Shown in pieces: positions 8,346 to 16,282 of a DNA stretch of 16,835 nt. Numbering within the stretch: the first letter of the stretch is position 1; every line of letters begins with the position of its first letter. The stretch lies in NCBI GenBank assembly GCA_934371915.1, contig CAKROE010000047.1, positions 1 through 16,835 of the forward strand, in the 5' to 3' direction. This DNA is from an uncultured Blautia sp. GTDB taxonomy: Bacteria > Bacillota > Clostridia > Lachnospirales > Lachnospiraceae. Position numbers and translations under genes: made by a program. Under the pieces are notes generated by a model. That model saw only the letters and a program-made list of their open reading frames with translations. It did no database searches and had not been told where the DNA came from.

Positions 8346-8373
8346 GCAAAAAGAGTGGACCGAAGCCCACTCT
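8346..8373 (-). terminator. UUCG-capped terminator hairpin in the rimP leader
   Basis: On the minus strand AGAGTGGGC (8365-8373) pairs with GTCCACTCT (8352-8360) around a TTCG tetraloop: nine pairs including one G·U. Five U residues follow (8348-8352, the first one also closing the stem), then GCG. It lies downstream of both the parC stop and the rimP promoter. It can therefore end read-through from parC and also attenuate rimP transcription about 45 nt after initiation. The short U tract is the kind that usually benefits from NusA. Confidence 0.8.
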
Positions 8374-8401
8374 CTTGTTTATCCGTTATCATGTTATCCC
8401 T

Positions 8402-8430
8402 ATCATATCACCATCACTGATGAAAAGCAA
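8402..8430 (-). promoter_or_regulatory. Sigma-A promoter of the rimP–nusA–infB operon
   Basis: TTGCTT (8425-8430) and TATGAT (8402-8407) are 17 nt apart on the minus strand, and TGA before the hexamer makes an extended -10. The predicted start is near 8395, about 85 nt ahead of the rimP ATG. The -35 element begins nine bases beyond the parC stop codon. Confidence 0.78.
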
Positions 8431-8438
8431 GGATTTTT

Positions 8439-10685
8439 TTATATTCTGGGCTTTACACCCTTTGTATCACGTTTTGCCAGACGCACTTTGTTCAGTGAAT
8501 ATTCTTTGTCATGATAGCTGATCGTATATTCCTGATGTCCTGCCAGAAGATAGGCATGTTCCAGATAATCACCGTCGGCAAGTTTCATTCCACGTACACC
8601 GATAGCCGTCTTTTTCATAATGGAAATTTCCTGTTTCAGGAAACGCAGGAAGCATCCGCCATAACTCTGTAGTACGATCTGCTCCATTTCCGCAGAACCG
8701 CCTATAAAGATCAGTTCATCATCTTCTGCAAGTTTCGTCGATGCGATCGTACGTTTTGCCACATCAAACTCAGCGCCTTCTACCAGCTTGCACATAGAAG
8801 ACTTTGTCACGAACAGCAGGCGGTCTGTGCGGATCTGTCCGACCGGTGCCACATACAGCATCCGTTCTTCCGCACTGTTGTAATTACTTAAATTGTCTGC
8901 CGGAGTACCTTTATCTCTGAAGCGTACCAGCGGAATGTCCGCTGCCTTGATCGTATGCATCTTGCCTTTGTCCGTAAAGATACAGATCTTATCCGTATTC
9001 ATACAGTTGAAGACATATTTGCTTTCGTTGTGAATTGCTTCTTTATTTCGTTCGTACGCATTTTGGTCGATCAGTTTCATATAGCCGAAGCGATCCATCA
9101 GGAAGCAGACTTTCATCTCTTCCATCTTCTTTTCTTCGTAAACGGCTTCCTCTGCATTCTCGACTGCCGTACGGCGTTTTCTGCCATATTCTTTCTTGAT
9201 CGCATCCATATCTTTTATGATCACGGCTGCCATGGAATCATAATTTTCCAGAATATCTTTATAAAGTGCGATGTTTTTCATCGTCTCCTGATATTCCGCC
9301 TGCAGCGCTTCAATCTCCAGACCGATCAGCTTGTACAGACGCATATCCAGGATCGCATTTGCCTGTCTTTCGGTGAATAAAAGCTTCGCAGCCGCTTTCT
9401 CACTTGCCTTTGACTTAAATTTGATACCTTCTGTAATACCTTCAACAAGGCACTTCTTTACCTGCTCACGGTTCTTGCTTCCGCGAAGGATCTCAATGAT
9501 CAGGTCAATGACATCGCAGGCTTTGATCAGCCCCTCCTGTACTTCCTGTTTTTCCAGTTCTTTGTCCAGCAGTGTATGATATTTTCTTGTAGTGATCTCA
9601 AATACGAAATCCACATGATACTCGATGATCTGTTTCAGGCTGAGTGTTTCCGGACGTCCGTCTGCAACTGCCAGCATATTAACACCGAATGTATCTTCCA
9701 GACGTGTCTTTTTGTACAGCATATTGGTGAGATTTTCCACATCGGTATCTTTTTTCAGTTCAAGTACGATACGGATGCCTTCTTTAGAAGACTGGTTGGA
9801 AATGTCTACGATATCGGTCGTCTTTTTTGTCTCGACAAGAGATGCCACGTCATTGAGAAATTTGCCGATGTTTGCTCCGAGCATAGTATACGGAATCTCG
9901 GTAATGACGAGCTGCTTTTTGCCGCCTTTGAGTTTCTCTACTTCAACTTTGCCTCTCAGACGGATTTTGCCGCTTCCTGTCTCGTAAATTTTACGCAGAT
10001 CATCTTTGTTTACGACAATACCACCGGTCGGAAAATCAGGACCTTTGATATAACGCATCAAACCTCTTACGCTGATGGCATTATCTTTCATATAAGCCTT
10101 GACCGCATCGATCACCTCACCGAGGTTGTGCGGCGGAATGCTGGTTGCCATACCAACTGCGATACCGTCTGCACCATTGACAAGAATGTTCGGAATACGA
10201 ACCGGAAGCACAGATGGTTCTTTCTCCGTCTCATCAAAGTTCGACACAAAATCCACTACATTTTTATCGAGATCACTCAGAAACACTTCCTGCGTAAGCT
10301 TTTCCAGACGTGCTTCGGTATATCGCATGGCTGCTGCTCCGTCACCTTCGATAGAACCAAAGTTTCCATGTCCGTCTACCAGCGTTCTGCCTTTCTTGAA
10401 ATCCTGTGCCATCACAACCAGTGCATCATAAATGGAACTGTCACCGTGCGGATGATATTTACCCATGGTATCACCGACAATACGGGCACATTTACGATAT
10501 GGGCGGTCATAACGGATTCCCAGTTCATACATATCATAAAGTGTTCTTCTCTGAACCGGTTTCAGACCATCCCGCACATCCGGAAGTGCACGTGAAATAA
10601 TGACACTCATCGCATAATCAATATAGGATTTCTGCATAATTTCCGAATAATCGGTACGAATTACATTTTCCTGTTTTGTTTCCAT
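8439..10685 (-). CDS. parC: DNA topoisomerase IV subunit A (ParC-type, GyrA/ParC family)
   Basis: The DNA-cleaving subunit of a type IIA topoisomerase, forming A2B2 with the product of the upstream gene. The breakage-reunion domain occupies about 1-490. The quinolone-region motif [13 protein letters not shown] runs 75-87, and the catalytic tyrosine is Y122 in [11 protein letters not shown] coiled-coil tower follows, then a C-terminal beta-pinwheel of about five degenerate blades (about 500-748). Where GyrA carries its QRRGGRG box in the first blade, this protein has [12 protein letters not shown], so supercoiling activity is unlikely and ParC is preferred over GyrA. Length (748 aa) and the adjacent B subunit agree. 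ATG start; AGGTGG nine nt upstream; 14 nt after parE. A paralogous second gyrase remains the main alternative. Confidence 0.85.
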   Translation of the reverse strand: METKQENVIRTDYSEIMQKSYIDYAMSVIISRALPDVRDGLKPVQRRTLYDMYELGIRYDRPYRKCARIVGDTMGKYHPHGDSSIYDALVVMAQDFKKGRTLVDGHGNFGSIEGDGAAAMRYTEARLEKLTQEVFLSDLDKNVVDFVSNFDETEKEPSVLPVRIPNILVNGADGIAVGMATSIPPHNLGEVIDAVKAYMKDNAISVRGLMRYIKGPDFPTGGIVVNKDDLRKIYETGSGKIRLRGKVEVEKLKGGKKQLVITEIPYTMLGANIGKFLNDVASLVETKKTTDIVDISNQSSKEGIRIVLELKKDTDVENLTNMLYKKTRLEDTFGVNMLAVADGRPETLSLKQIIEYHVDFVFEITTRKYHTLLDKELEKQEVQEGLIKACDVIDLIIEILRGSKNREQVKKCLVEGITEGIKFKSKASEKAAAKLLFTERQANAILDMRLYKLIGLEIEALQAEYQETMKNIALYKDILENYDSMAAVIIKDMDAIKKEYGRKRRTAVENAEEAVYEEKKMEEMKVCFLMDRFGYMKLIDQNAYERNKEAIHNESKYVFNCMNTDKICIFTDKGKMHTIKAADIPLVRFRDKGTPADNLSNYNSAEERMLYVAPVGQIRTDRLLFVTKSSMCKLVEGAEFDVAKRTIASTKLAEDDELIFIGGSAEMEQIVLQSYGGCFLRFLKQEISIMKKTAIGVRGMKLADGDYLEHAYLLAGHQEYTISYHDKEYSLNKVRLAKRDTKGVKPRI

Positions 10686-10699
10686 ATCATTCTCCCACC

Positions 10700-12625
10700 T
10701 TATACATCAAGTTCCGCATCTGCCGCATGTTCATAGATAAATGCCTTACGCGGAGGTACTTCACTGCCCATCAGGACTTCCGTCACGCTGGAAGCAAGAC
10801 GTGCATCTTCAATCTCAACACGTTTCATTCTTCTTGTCTCAGGATTCAGAGTTGTCTCCCAGAGCTGTTCTGCATCCATTTCTCCAAGACCTTTGTATCG
10901 CTGGAGTGTAAAACTGCCCGGTTTGTGAGTCTTACGGTATTTTTCCAGTGCTTTGTCATCGTAAAGATATTCCTCCGGGCCTTTTTGGGGCATAGCCTTG
11001 TAAAGAGGCGGCATCGCAATATATACATGTCCCTCATAAATAAGTTCCGGCATAAAACGATAAAACAGCGTCAGAAGCAAGGTAGAGATATGGGCACCAT
11101 CCACATCGGCATCGGCCATGATCACAATTTTGTCATAACGAAGCTTACTGATGTCAAAGTCATTGCCATACCCCTCAGAAAATCCGCAGCCAAACGCATT
11201 GATCATGGTTTTTATTTCGGCATTCGCAAGAACTTTATCAATGGTCGCTTTTTCTACATTCAGGATCTTGCCACGGATCGGAAGGATTGCCTGATAGTTA
11301 CGGTTACGCGCCGTCTTTGCTGAGCCGCCCGCAGAATCACCCTCGACAATAAAAATCTCACACTGCGCCGGATCTTTTTTCTCACAGTTGGCAAGTTTGC
11401 CATTGGAGTCAAAGGAATATTTCTGTTTTGTCAAAAGATTTGTTTTCGCACGTTCTTCTGTCTTACGGATCTTTGCTGCTTTTTCCGCACAGGACAGAAT
11501 TGTTTTCAGCGTTTCCAGATTACGGTCAAAATAAAGAACCAGCTGTTCACCCAGTACTTTACCGGTCGCTTTGGCTGCGTCCTGGTTGTCCAGCTTGGTC
11601 TTTGTCTGACCCTCAAAACGAGGTGCCGGATGTTTTATAGAAACAACTGCAGTCATTCCGTTTCGGATATCGGCACCTGTAAAGTTCGGGTCTTTATCCT
11701 TGAGGACACCGATCTCTCTGGCATAGGTATTCATGACTGTGGTAAATGTTGTCTTAAATCCGGTCAGATGAGTACCACCTTCCGCATTGTATATGTTATT
11801 ACAGAAGCCCAGTACATTTTCACGAAACTCATTCGTATACTGAAATGCAACTTCCACCTGAATGCCATCTGCTTCGCCCTTCAGATAAACAGGCTCATGA
11901 AGTGCTTCCGTATTGTGATTCATATCACGGATATAGCCAACGATGCCCTCCGGTTCATGATATTCTTCTTTTACCGGTTCTGTTCCTCTGAGATCCTCAA
12001 ACACGATCGTCAGTTCCGGATTCAGATATGCAGTCTCGTGAAGACGGCTCTTGACATCTGTCGCAGAAAAACGTGTTTTCTCAAAAATCTCCGGATCCGG
12101 GAGAAAATTGATGCAGGTTCCGGTTTCTTTTGTCCTGCCAAGTTTCGGAAGAAGCCCGTTTTCCAGTTCAAGCGCCGGAACACCACGTTCATAATGATCG
12201 TGATGGACATATCCGTCACGACTTACTTTGATATCCAGATAAGTAGAAAGCGCATTCACTACTGAGGAACCTACTCCATGGAGTCCGCCACTCGTCTTAT
12301 ACGCAGAATTATCGAATTTACCGCCTGCATGAAGTGTCGTAAACACCAGTCGTTCCGCAGACATTCCTTTTTCATGCATATCTACCGGAATTCCACGTCC
12401 ATTGTCTGTTACGGTACAGGAACCGTCTTTTTCCAGAACCACATGAATCCGGCTGCAGTATCCCGCCAGATGTTCGTCTACCGCATTATCCACGATCTCA
12501 TAAATCAGATGATTCAGTCCCTTCCGGGATACACTTCCAATATACATACCCGGACGTTTGCGAACCGCTTCCAGTCCTTCCAGAACAGATATGCTTCCTG
12601 CATCGTAGGTTTCCTTTTTCGCCAT
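10700..12625 (-). CDS. parE: DNA topoisomerase IV subunit B (ParE-type, GyrB/ParE family)
   Basis: ATPase subunit of the type IIA topoisomerase, needed for decatenation of daughter chromosomes. GHKL ATPase signatures: the catalytic glutamate E43 in YEIVDNAVDEH, DNGRGIP (74-80), and GGLHGVGSSVVNALS (113-127). The transducer domain holds QTKTKLDN (340-347). TOPRIM motifs are EGDSAGGSA (428-436) and DADVDGAHI (505-513), followed by QRYKGLGEMD (575-584) and the C-terminal PPRKAFIYEHA. At 641 aa it lacks the about 170-residue insert of proteobacterial GyrB, as expected. ATG start with AAAGGA 10 nt upstream. A clear promoter and a putative LexA box precede it. GyrB and ParE are hard to separate by motif; the call leans on the ParC-like partner. 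Confidence 0.85.
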   Translation of the reverse strand: MAKKETYDAGSISVLEGLEAVRKRPGMYIGSVSRKGLNHLIYEIVDNAVDEHLAGYCSRIHVVLEKDGSCTVTDNGRGIPVDMHEKGMSAERLVFTTLHAGGKFDNSAYKTSGGLHGVGSSVVNALSTYLDIKVSRDGYVHHDHYERGVPALELENGLLPKLGRTKETGTCINFLPDPEIFEKTRFSATDVKSRLHETAYLNPELTIVFEDLRGTEPVKEEYHEPEGIVGYIRDMNHNTEALHEPVYLKGEADGIQVEVAFQYTNEFRENVLGFCNNIYNAEGGTHLTGFKTTFTTVMNTYAREIGVLKDKDPNFTGADIRNGMTAVVSIKHPAPRFEGQTKTKLDNQDAAKATGKVLGEQLVLYFDRNLETLKTILSCAEKAAKIRKTEERAKTNLLTKQKYSFDSNGKLANCEKKDPAQCEIFIVEGDSAGGSAKTARNRNYQAILPIRGKILNVEKATIDKVLANAEIKTMINAFGCGFSEGYGNDFDISKLRYDKIVIMADADVDGAHISTLLLTLFYRFMPELIYEGHVYIAMPPLYKAMPQKGPEEYLYDDKALEKYRKTHKPGSFTLQRYKGLGEMDAEQLWETTLNPETRRMKRVEIEDARLASSVTEVLMGSEVPPRKAFIYEHAADAELDV

Positions 12626-12657
12626 CGGTCTATTTTCCTTTCTTACTTTACTCGTTC

Positions 12658-12669
12658 AAACATTTGTTC
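12658..12669 (-). promoter_or_regulatory. Candidate LexA (SOS) box at the parE start site
   Basis: GAACAAATGTTT on the minus strand fits GAAC-RNRY-GTTY, the core of the Gram-positive LexA/DinR operator (CGAACRNRYGTTYC), at every core position. Only the outermost C's differ. It begins three bases after the -10 hexamer and covers the predicted start near 12666, a classic repressor position. Confidence 0.6.
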
Positions 12670-12672
12670 TCT

Positions 12673-12702
12673 ATCATACATGATTTCCCCCGAAAAAGTC
12701 AA
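12673..12702 (-). promoter_or_regulatory. Sigma-A promoter of parE–parC
   Basis: TTGACT (12697-12702) and TATGAT (12673-12678) are 18 nt apart on the minus strand. The predicted start near 12666 gives a leader of about 40 nt to the parE ATG. The -35 lies 26 nt past the tRNA-Glu terminator. Confidence 0.8.
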
Positions 12703-12728
12703 ATATGAATCTTCATCGATTTCAGGGC

Positions 12729-12760
12729 AAAAAAATAATCAGGACCTCGATCCTGATTAT
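12729..12760 (-). terminator. Intrinsic terminator after tRNA-Glu
   Basis: A perfect 10-bp stem, ATAATCAGGA (12751-12760 read on the minus strand) with TCCTGATTAT (12735-12744), and a six-base loop. It is followed by a run of seven T on the minus strand (12729-12735). It begins 17 nt past the tRNA 3' end and insulates parE. Confidence 0.9.
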
Positions 12761-12777
12761 CTGTGAAATATTTATAG

Positions 12778-12849
12778 CAGCCAGTACGGGAATCGAACCC
12801 GTGTTTTCGCCGTGAGAGGGCGACGTCTTAACCCCTTGACCAACTGGCC
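12778..12849 (-). tRNA. tRNA-Glu, anticodon CUC
   Basis: A 72-nt cloverleaf can be drawn: acceptor GGCCAGT with ACTGGCT (G1·U72 wobble), a short D stem GTC/GAC, anticodon stem TCGCC/GGCGA with loop CTCTCAC, and T stem ACGGG/CCCGT with loop TTCGATT. The anticodon CTC (12814-12816) reads GAG; discriminator base G73 fits tRNA-Glu. The 3' CCA is not encoded (CTA follows). It is a single tRNA with its own promoter and terminator. Confidence 0.95.
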
Positions 12850-12860
12850 TTGCGTCAACC

Positions 12861-12887
12861 GACTTGCTTAGTATATATCAGCAAGTC
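12861..12887. repeat. Inverted repeat around the tRNA-Glu -10 element
   Basis: GACTTGCT (12861-12868) and AGCAAGTC (12880-12887) are perfect 8-bp arms separated by 11 nt that contain the TATACT hexamer. One arm covers the predicted start, the other the spacer. It could be an operator or a chance palindrome. Confidence 0.6.
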
Positions 12888-12898
12888 AGAAAATGCAA
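12870..12898 (-). promoter_or_regulatory. Sigma-A promoter of tRNA-Glu
   Basis: TTGCAT (12893-12898) and TATACT (12870-12875) are 17 nt apart on the minus strand, with the start expected near 12863, about 14 nt before the tRNA. Immediately upstream is an A/T tract (12901-12934) resembling an UP element. The -10 lies in the spacer of an 8-bp inverted repeat. Confidence 0.8.
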
Positions 12899-12940
12899 GC
12901 TTTTTTTTCAATTTTTTTAAAAAATTTTAAAAAAGCAGTT
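12899..12940. other. A/T-rich tract upstream of the tRNA-Glu promoter
   Basis: About 35 bases (12901-12935) are almost only A and T in runs of four to eight, lying between the stop of the EIIC-like gene and the tRNA promoter. It looks like an UP element or intrinsically curved DNA. GC-poor arms could pair weakly, but no convincing terminator for the preceding gene was found here. Confidence 0.5.
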
Positions 12941-12953
12941 TTTATGACAAATT

Positions 12954-14090
12954 TCAGCCCAGATCAATCTTCAGATCTCCCGGCTTGATGATTCCTTTTG
13001 CACGGAAAATCTTCCCGATCACCCAGGTGATGACAAGCGGCAGTACAAAGCAGATCAGGATCATTCCAATCCACTCAAATGCTCCTGTCCGATATCCTTC
13101 CGGCATCTGTGCCCATCCGGTTACAACACCGATCGGTCCGACCAGACCCGAAGTTCCCATTCCTGATGAGATTGCCGGTCCGTTGTTTCTCATATGGAAC
13201 ACACAGGTAGCAATCGGTCCTGTAATTGCAGATGTGATCACAGGAGGCAGCCAGAGAACCGGCTTTTTCATAAGGTTCGGTACCTGAAGCATGGAAGTTC
13301 CAAGTCCCTGCGCCACAAAACCGCCGATTCCGTTATCCGGGAAACTCAAGATTGCAAAACCAAGCATATGTGCACAGCATCCTGCAGTTGCCGCACCACC
13401 TGCCAGCGCAAGACCATTCCAGATCTCCACTGTCACACTTCCGTCTGTAAGTCCGGCAAGCACTGCTCCGCCGCTGATGCCTACAGCCGCGCAGATTGCC
13501 GCTGAACTGATTGGCAGCGTCAGTACGATTCCTACCACTACTGAAATGATCATACCCATCCAGAACGGACGCAGGTCAGTTGCCCATCCGATAAATGCGC
13601 CAAGCGCATTACAGATATTTTTGCACACCGGTGCAAGCAGCATCGCCAGCACGACACCGACAATAACTGTCACAGCCGGTGTTACAATAATGTCGATTTT
13701 CGTCTCTTTGGAAACCAGTTTACCGATCTCACAGGTGATCACTGCGACAAAAAATACCGCCAGTGGTCCGCCGGAACCACCAATTGCATTGCAGGCCGCA
13801 CCGACTGCACACAGAGAATACATGACAAGCGGCGGTGCCTGTAAGGCATATCCGATTGCAAGTGCCATAGCTGCACCTGTCACACTGGTTGCATAACCAC
13901 CGATTTCCAGCAGTTTCTCTGATACGAAACTTCCCGGGCAGATGTTTTGCCCGATCGTGTTAATGATCGTACCGATCAAAAGTGATGCAAAAAGTCCAAG
14001 TGCCATGGACCCCATCGCATCAATGCCATATCTTTTGAAGGATATGATCACGTTCTTTCTTTTCAGAAAGCTTTCTTTTTCGTTATTCAT
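12954..14090 (-). CDS. PTS_EIIC_2 / PfoR-like multi-pass membrane protein
   Basis: A 378-aa polytopic membrane protein resembling the PTS_EIIC_2 family (COG3641), which includes PfoR, once proposed as a regulator of perfringolysin O in Clostridium perfringens. Substrate and function are unknown. About 8-10 hydrophobic helices are visible (for example 25-47, 67-104, 107-124, 134-154, 176-214, 225-248, 276-297, 338-360). Family-type glycine-rich motifs are GLGTSMLQVPNL (262-273) and GMGTSGLVGPIGVVTGW (310-326). No EIIA or EIIB domain is fused or adjacent, and no typical phosphorylated EIIC/EIIB cysteine or histidine motif was recognised. ATG start with GAGAGG nine nt upstream; 22 nt after ppk1, so probably cotranscribed. 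The family call is from recognised motifs, not from a search. Confidence 0.8.
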   Translation of the reverse strand: MNNEKESFLKRKNVIISFKRYGIDAMGSMALGLFASLLIGTIINTIGQNICPGSFVSEKLLEIGGYATSVTGAAMALAIGYALQAPPLVMYSLCAVGAACNAIGGSGGPLAVFFVAVITCEIGKLVSKETKIDIIVTPAVTVIVGVVLAMLLAPVCKNICNALGAFIGWATDLRPFWMGMIISVVVGIVLTLPISSAAICAAVGISGGAVLAGLTDGSVTVEIWNGLALAGGAATAGCCAHMLGFAILSFPDNGIGGFVAQGLGTSMLQVPNLMKKPVLWLPPVITSAITGPIATCVFHMRNNGPAISSGMGTSGLVGPIGVVTGWAQMPEGYRTGAFEWIGMILICFVLPLVITWVIGKIFRAKGIIKPGDLKIDLG

Positions 14091-14112
14091 TTTCTCTTTC
14101 CTCTCATTTTAA

Positions 14113-16263
14113 TTACTCCGGATCAGCTACCGATTCAGCCGGAATAAAGACGTGAGTATGCTTCTTTTCTTCTCTTTTCTGCTTTTTAGCTTTCTGCTGC
14201 GCTTCTTTGCAGAATTCCATCTGGGAATTTACAAGCATTTTGCCACGTTTGTCCTGTTTTTCGTATGTGCCGTCCGGCTGTAAAATATGTGCTTTGACAT
14301 TGTCACGGAATTCAAGATCCAGCACATGCAGAATTTCCTTTTTGATATTTTCGTCCTCTACCGGAAAAACAATTTCCACTCTTCGATCCAGATTTCGCGG
14401 CATCCAGTCCGCACTTCCCATATAGATTTCATCAATGCCATCATTTTTGAAATAGAAAATACGGCTGTGCTCCAGAAACTCTCCGACGATTGACCGCACA
14501 TGGATGTTTTCACTGATTCCCGGAATACCGGTTCTCAGACAACAGATTCCACGGACAAGCAGATTGATCTGCACACCACAGGAAGATGCATAATAAAGTG
14601 CTGCAATGATCGCAGGATCACAAAGTGAATTCATCTTTGCAGTGATCTCTGCCGGTTTTCCCTGTTTTGCATGCTCCGCTTCTCTTTCGATCATCTGAAC
14701 AAAACGATTCTTCATCCAGATCGGGGCTACGATCAGGCGGTTCCATTTCTTCGGTTCAGAATATCCGGAAAGCATATTAAAGACTGCTGTTGCATCCTCA
14801 CCGAAACGTTCATCGCAGGTAAAAATACCACAGTCTGTATACAATTTTGCAGTAGAATCATTGTAGTTACCGGTTGCCAGATGTACATATCTGCGGATGC
14901 CTGTCTCTTCCCGTCTTACCACAAGTGTGATCTTGCTGTGTGTCTTCAGTCCTACCAGACCGTAGATAACATGGCAGCCTGCTTTTTCAAGCATTTTCGC
15001 CCAGACAATGTTGTTTTCCTCATCGAATCGTGCTTTCAGTTCGACCAGCACAGAAACCTGTTTGCCATTTTCGGCAGCCTGTGCGAGCGCCGCAATAATC
15101 GGGGAATGACCACTGACACGATACAATGTCTGCTTGATTGCAAGTACTCCCGGATCCTTTGCCGCCTGACGGACAAAATCCACAACCGGATCAAAACTCA
15201 TATATGGATGATGCAGGAATACATCGCCTTCACGAATCACTTCAAAGATATCTTTGTCATTCTGGAACTGCGGAACCGGTGCCGGTGTATATTTCGGACT
15301 CTTGTACTCATCAAATCCGTCCAGACCGTAAACTTTCATCAGCATAGTCAGATCCAGAGGCCCCGGAATATTATAAATGTCTGCATCTTTGATCTCGAAT
15401 TCTTTTTTCAGAATATCCAGTAGACGTTTATCCATCTTTTCTTCTGCTTCAAGACGGATCACCTCGCCCCACTGACGTTTCTTGAGCTGTTTCTGGATTT
15501 CTACCAGAAGATCTTCTGCCTCGTCCTCATCAATCGTAAGATCTGCATTTCGCATGATTCTGTACGGATGTGCGCAGACCACATCATTGCTCAGGAAAAG
15601 TTTGCCAATGTTTCTCTCGATAATCTCTTCGAGAAGAATTACCGTTCTCTCACCTTTCTTTACAGAAGGAATCTCGACGATTCTCGGAAGGACGGACGGC
15701 ACCTGAACAGTTGCAAATTCCAGTTCTTTTGTATGCTTTTTATTGTTTTTCTTTGCAATCAGTGCACCGATATTCAGTGTCTTATTACGGATCAGTGGAA
15801 ATGGTCTGGAAGAATCCATTGCCATCGGTGTCAGTACCGGATAAACATTATCTTCAAAATAACGGTCTGCAAATTCTGCCTGTTTGTCATTCAGATTTTC
15901 GTGTTCTGCCACCAGATGAAGGCCGACCTTTTCCAGTGCCGGAAGCACAGAACGGTTGAACGTACTGTACTGCACACGTACCAGCTCATGGGTCTGTGTG
16001 CTGATTTCCTTTAACTGCTCCTCGGAAGACATTCCGGCGATATCTTTTTTCTTATAGCCGGCATGTACCTGATCTTTCAGAGATGCCACACGGACCATAA
16101 AAAACTCATCCAGGTTTGAGGATGTGATGCTCAAAAATTTCAGTCTCTCAAATAATGGCAGATTTTTGTCCCTTGCCTCACTTAAAACACGTTCATCGAA
16201 TTTCAGCCAGCTTAATTCTCGATTTACATAGTATTCCGGTTTTTCATATTTACTAAAATCCAT
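14113..16263 (-). CDS. ppk1: Polyphosphate kinase 1
   Basis: Reversibly polymerises the gamma phosphate of ATP into inorganic polyphosphate, usually at the membrane. The 716-aa protein has the PPK1 layout: N domain (YVNRELSWLKFDERVLSEA, 12-30), head domain, and two phospholipase D-like catalytic domains. The autophosphorylated histidine is H442 in GLKTHSKITLVVRRE, and the second catalytic histidine is H599 in EFLEHSRIFYF. GSADWMPRNLDRRVE (616-630) is another hallmark. The last about 40 residues are Lys/Glu-rich and divergent. ATG start with AGGAGG six nt upstream; 19 nt after the ppx-like gene. Making and degrading enzymes in one operon suggests controlled polyphosphate turnover. Confidence 0.97.
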   Translation of the reverse strand: MDFSKYEKPEYYVNRELSWLKFDERVLSEARDKNLPLFERLKFLSITSSNLDEFFMVRVASLKDQVHAGYKKKDIAGMSSEEQLKEISTQTHELVRVQYSTFNRSVLPALEKVGLHLVAEHENLNDKQAEFADRYFEDNVYPVLTPMAMDSSRPFPLIRNKTLNIGALIAKKNNKKHTKELEFATVQVPSVLPRIVEIPSVKKGERTVILLEEIIERNIGKLFLSNDVVCAHPYRIMRNADLTIDEDEAEDLLVEIQKQLKKRQWGEVIRLEAEEKMDKRLLDILKKEFEIKDADIYNIPGPLDLTMLMKVYGLDGFDEYKSPKYTPAPVPQFQNDKDIFEVIREGDVFLHHPYMSFDPVVDFVRQAAKDPGVLAIKQTLYRVSGHSPIIAALAQAAENGKQVSVLVELKARFDEENNIVWAKMLEKAGCHVIYGLVGLKTHSKITLVVRREETGIRRYVHLATGNYNDSTAKLYTDCGIFTCDERFGEDATAVFNMLSGYSEPKKWNRLIVAPIWMKNRFVQMIEREAEHAKQGKPAEITAKMNSLCDPAIIAALYYASSCGVQINLLVRGICCLRTGIPGISENIHVRSIVGEFLEHSRIFYFKNDGIDEIYMGSADWMPRNLDRRVEIVFPVEDENIKKEILHVLDLEFRDNVKAHILQPDGTYEKQDKRGKMLVNSQMEFCKEAQQKAKKQKREEKKHTHVFIPAESVADPE

Positions 16264-16282
16264 ATTTTCCCTCCTCAGCCTC

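Noticed and set aside
8311..8370. N-terminal extension of rimP from a GTG at 8370
   Set aside because: The codons lie in the leader hairpin, lack a ribosome binding site, and exceed the normal RimP length. ATG 8308-8310 has an AGGTG site.
9576..10595. Plus-strand open frame opposite parC
   Set aside because: A shadow of the conserved topoisomerase subunit; rich in Cys/His/Ile/Phe with no domain or ribosome binding site.
12901..12950. Intrinsic terminator after the EIIC-like gene
   Set aside because: Possible stems are made almost only of A·T pairs and are not followed by a U run. The tract is better explained as an UP element or curved DNA; read-through into the tRNA cannot be excluded.
12954..14090. 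Calling the membrane protein a sugar-specific PTS permease
   Set aside because: No EIIA/EIIB partner, sugar operon or phosphorylation motif is visible; only the PTS_EIIC_2/PfoR family assignment is supportable.
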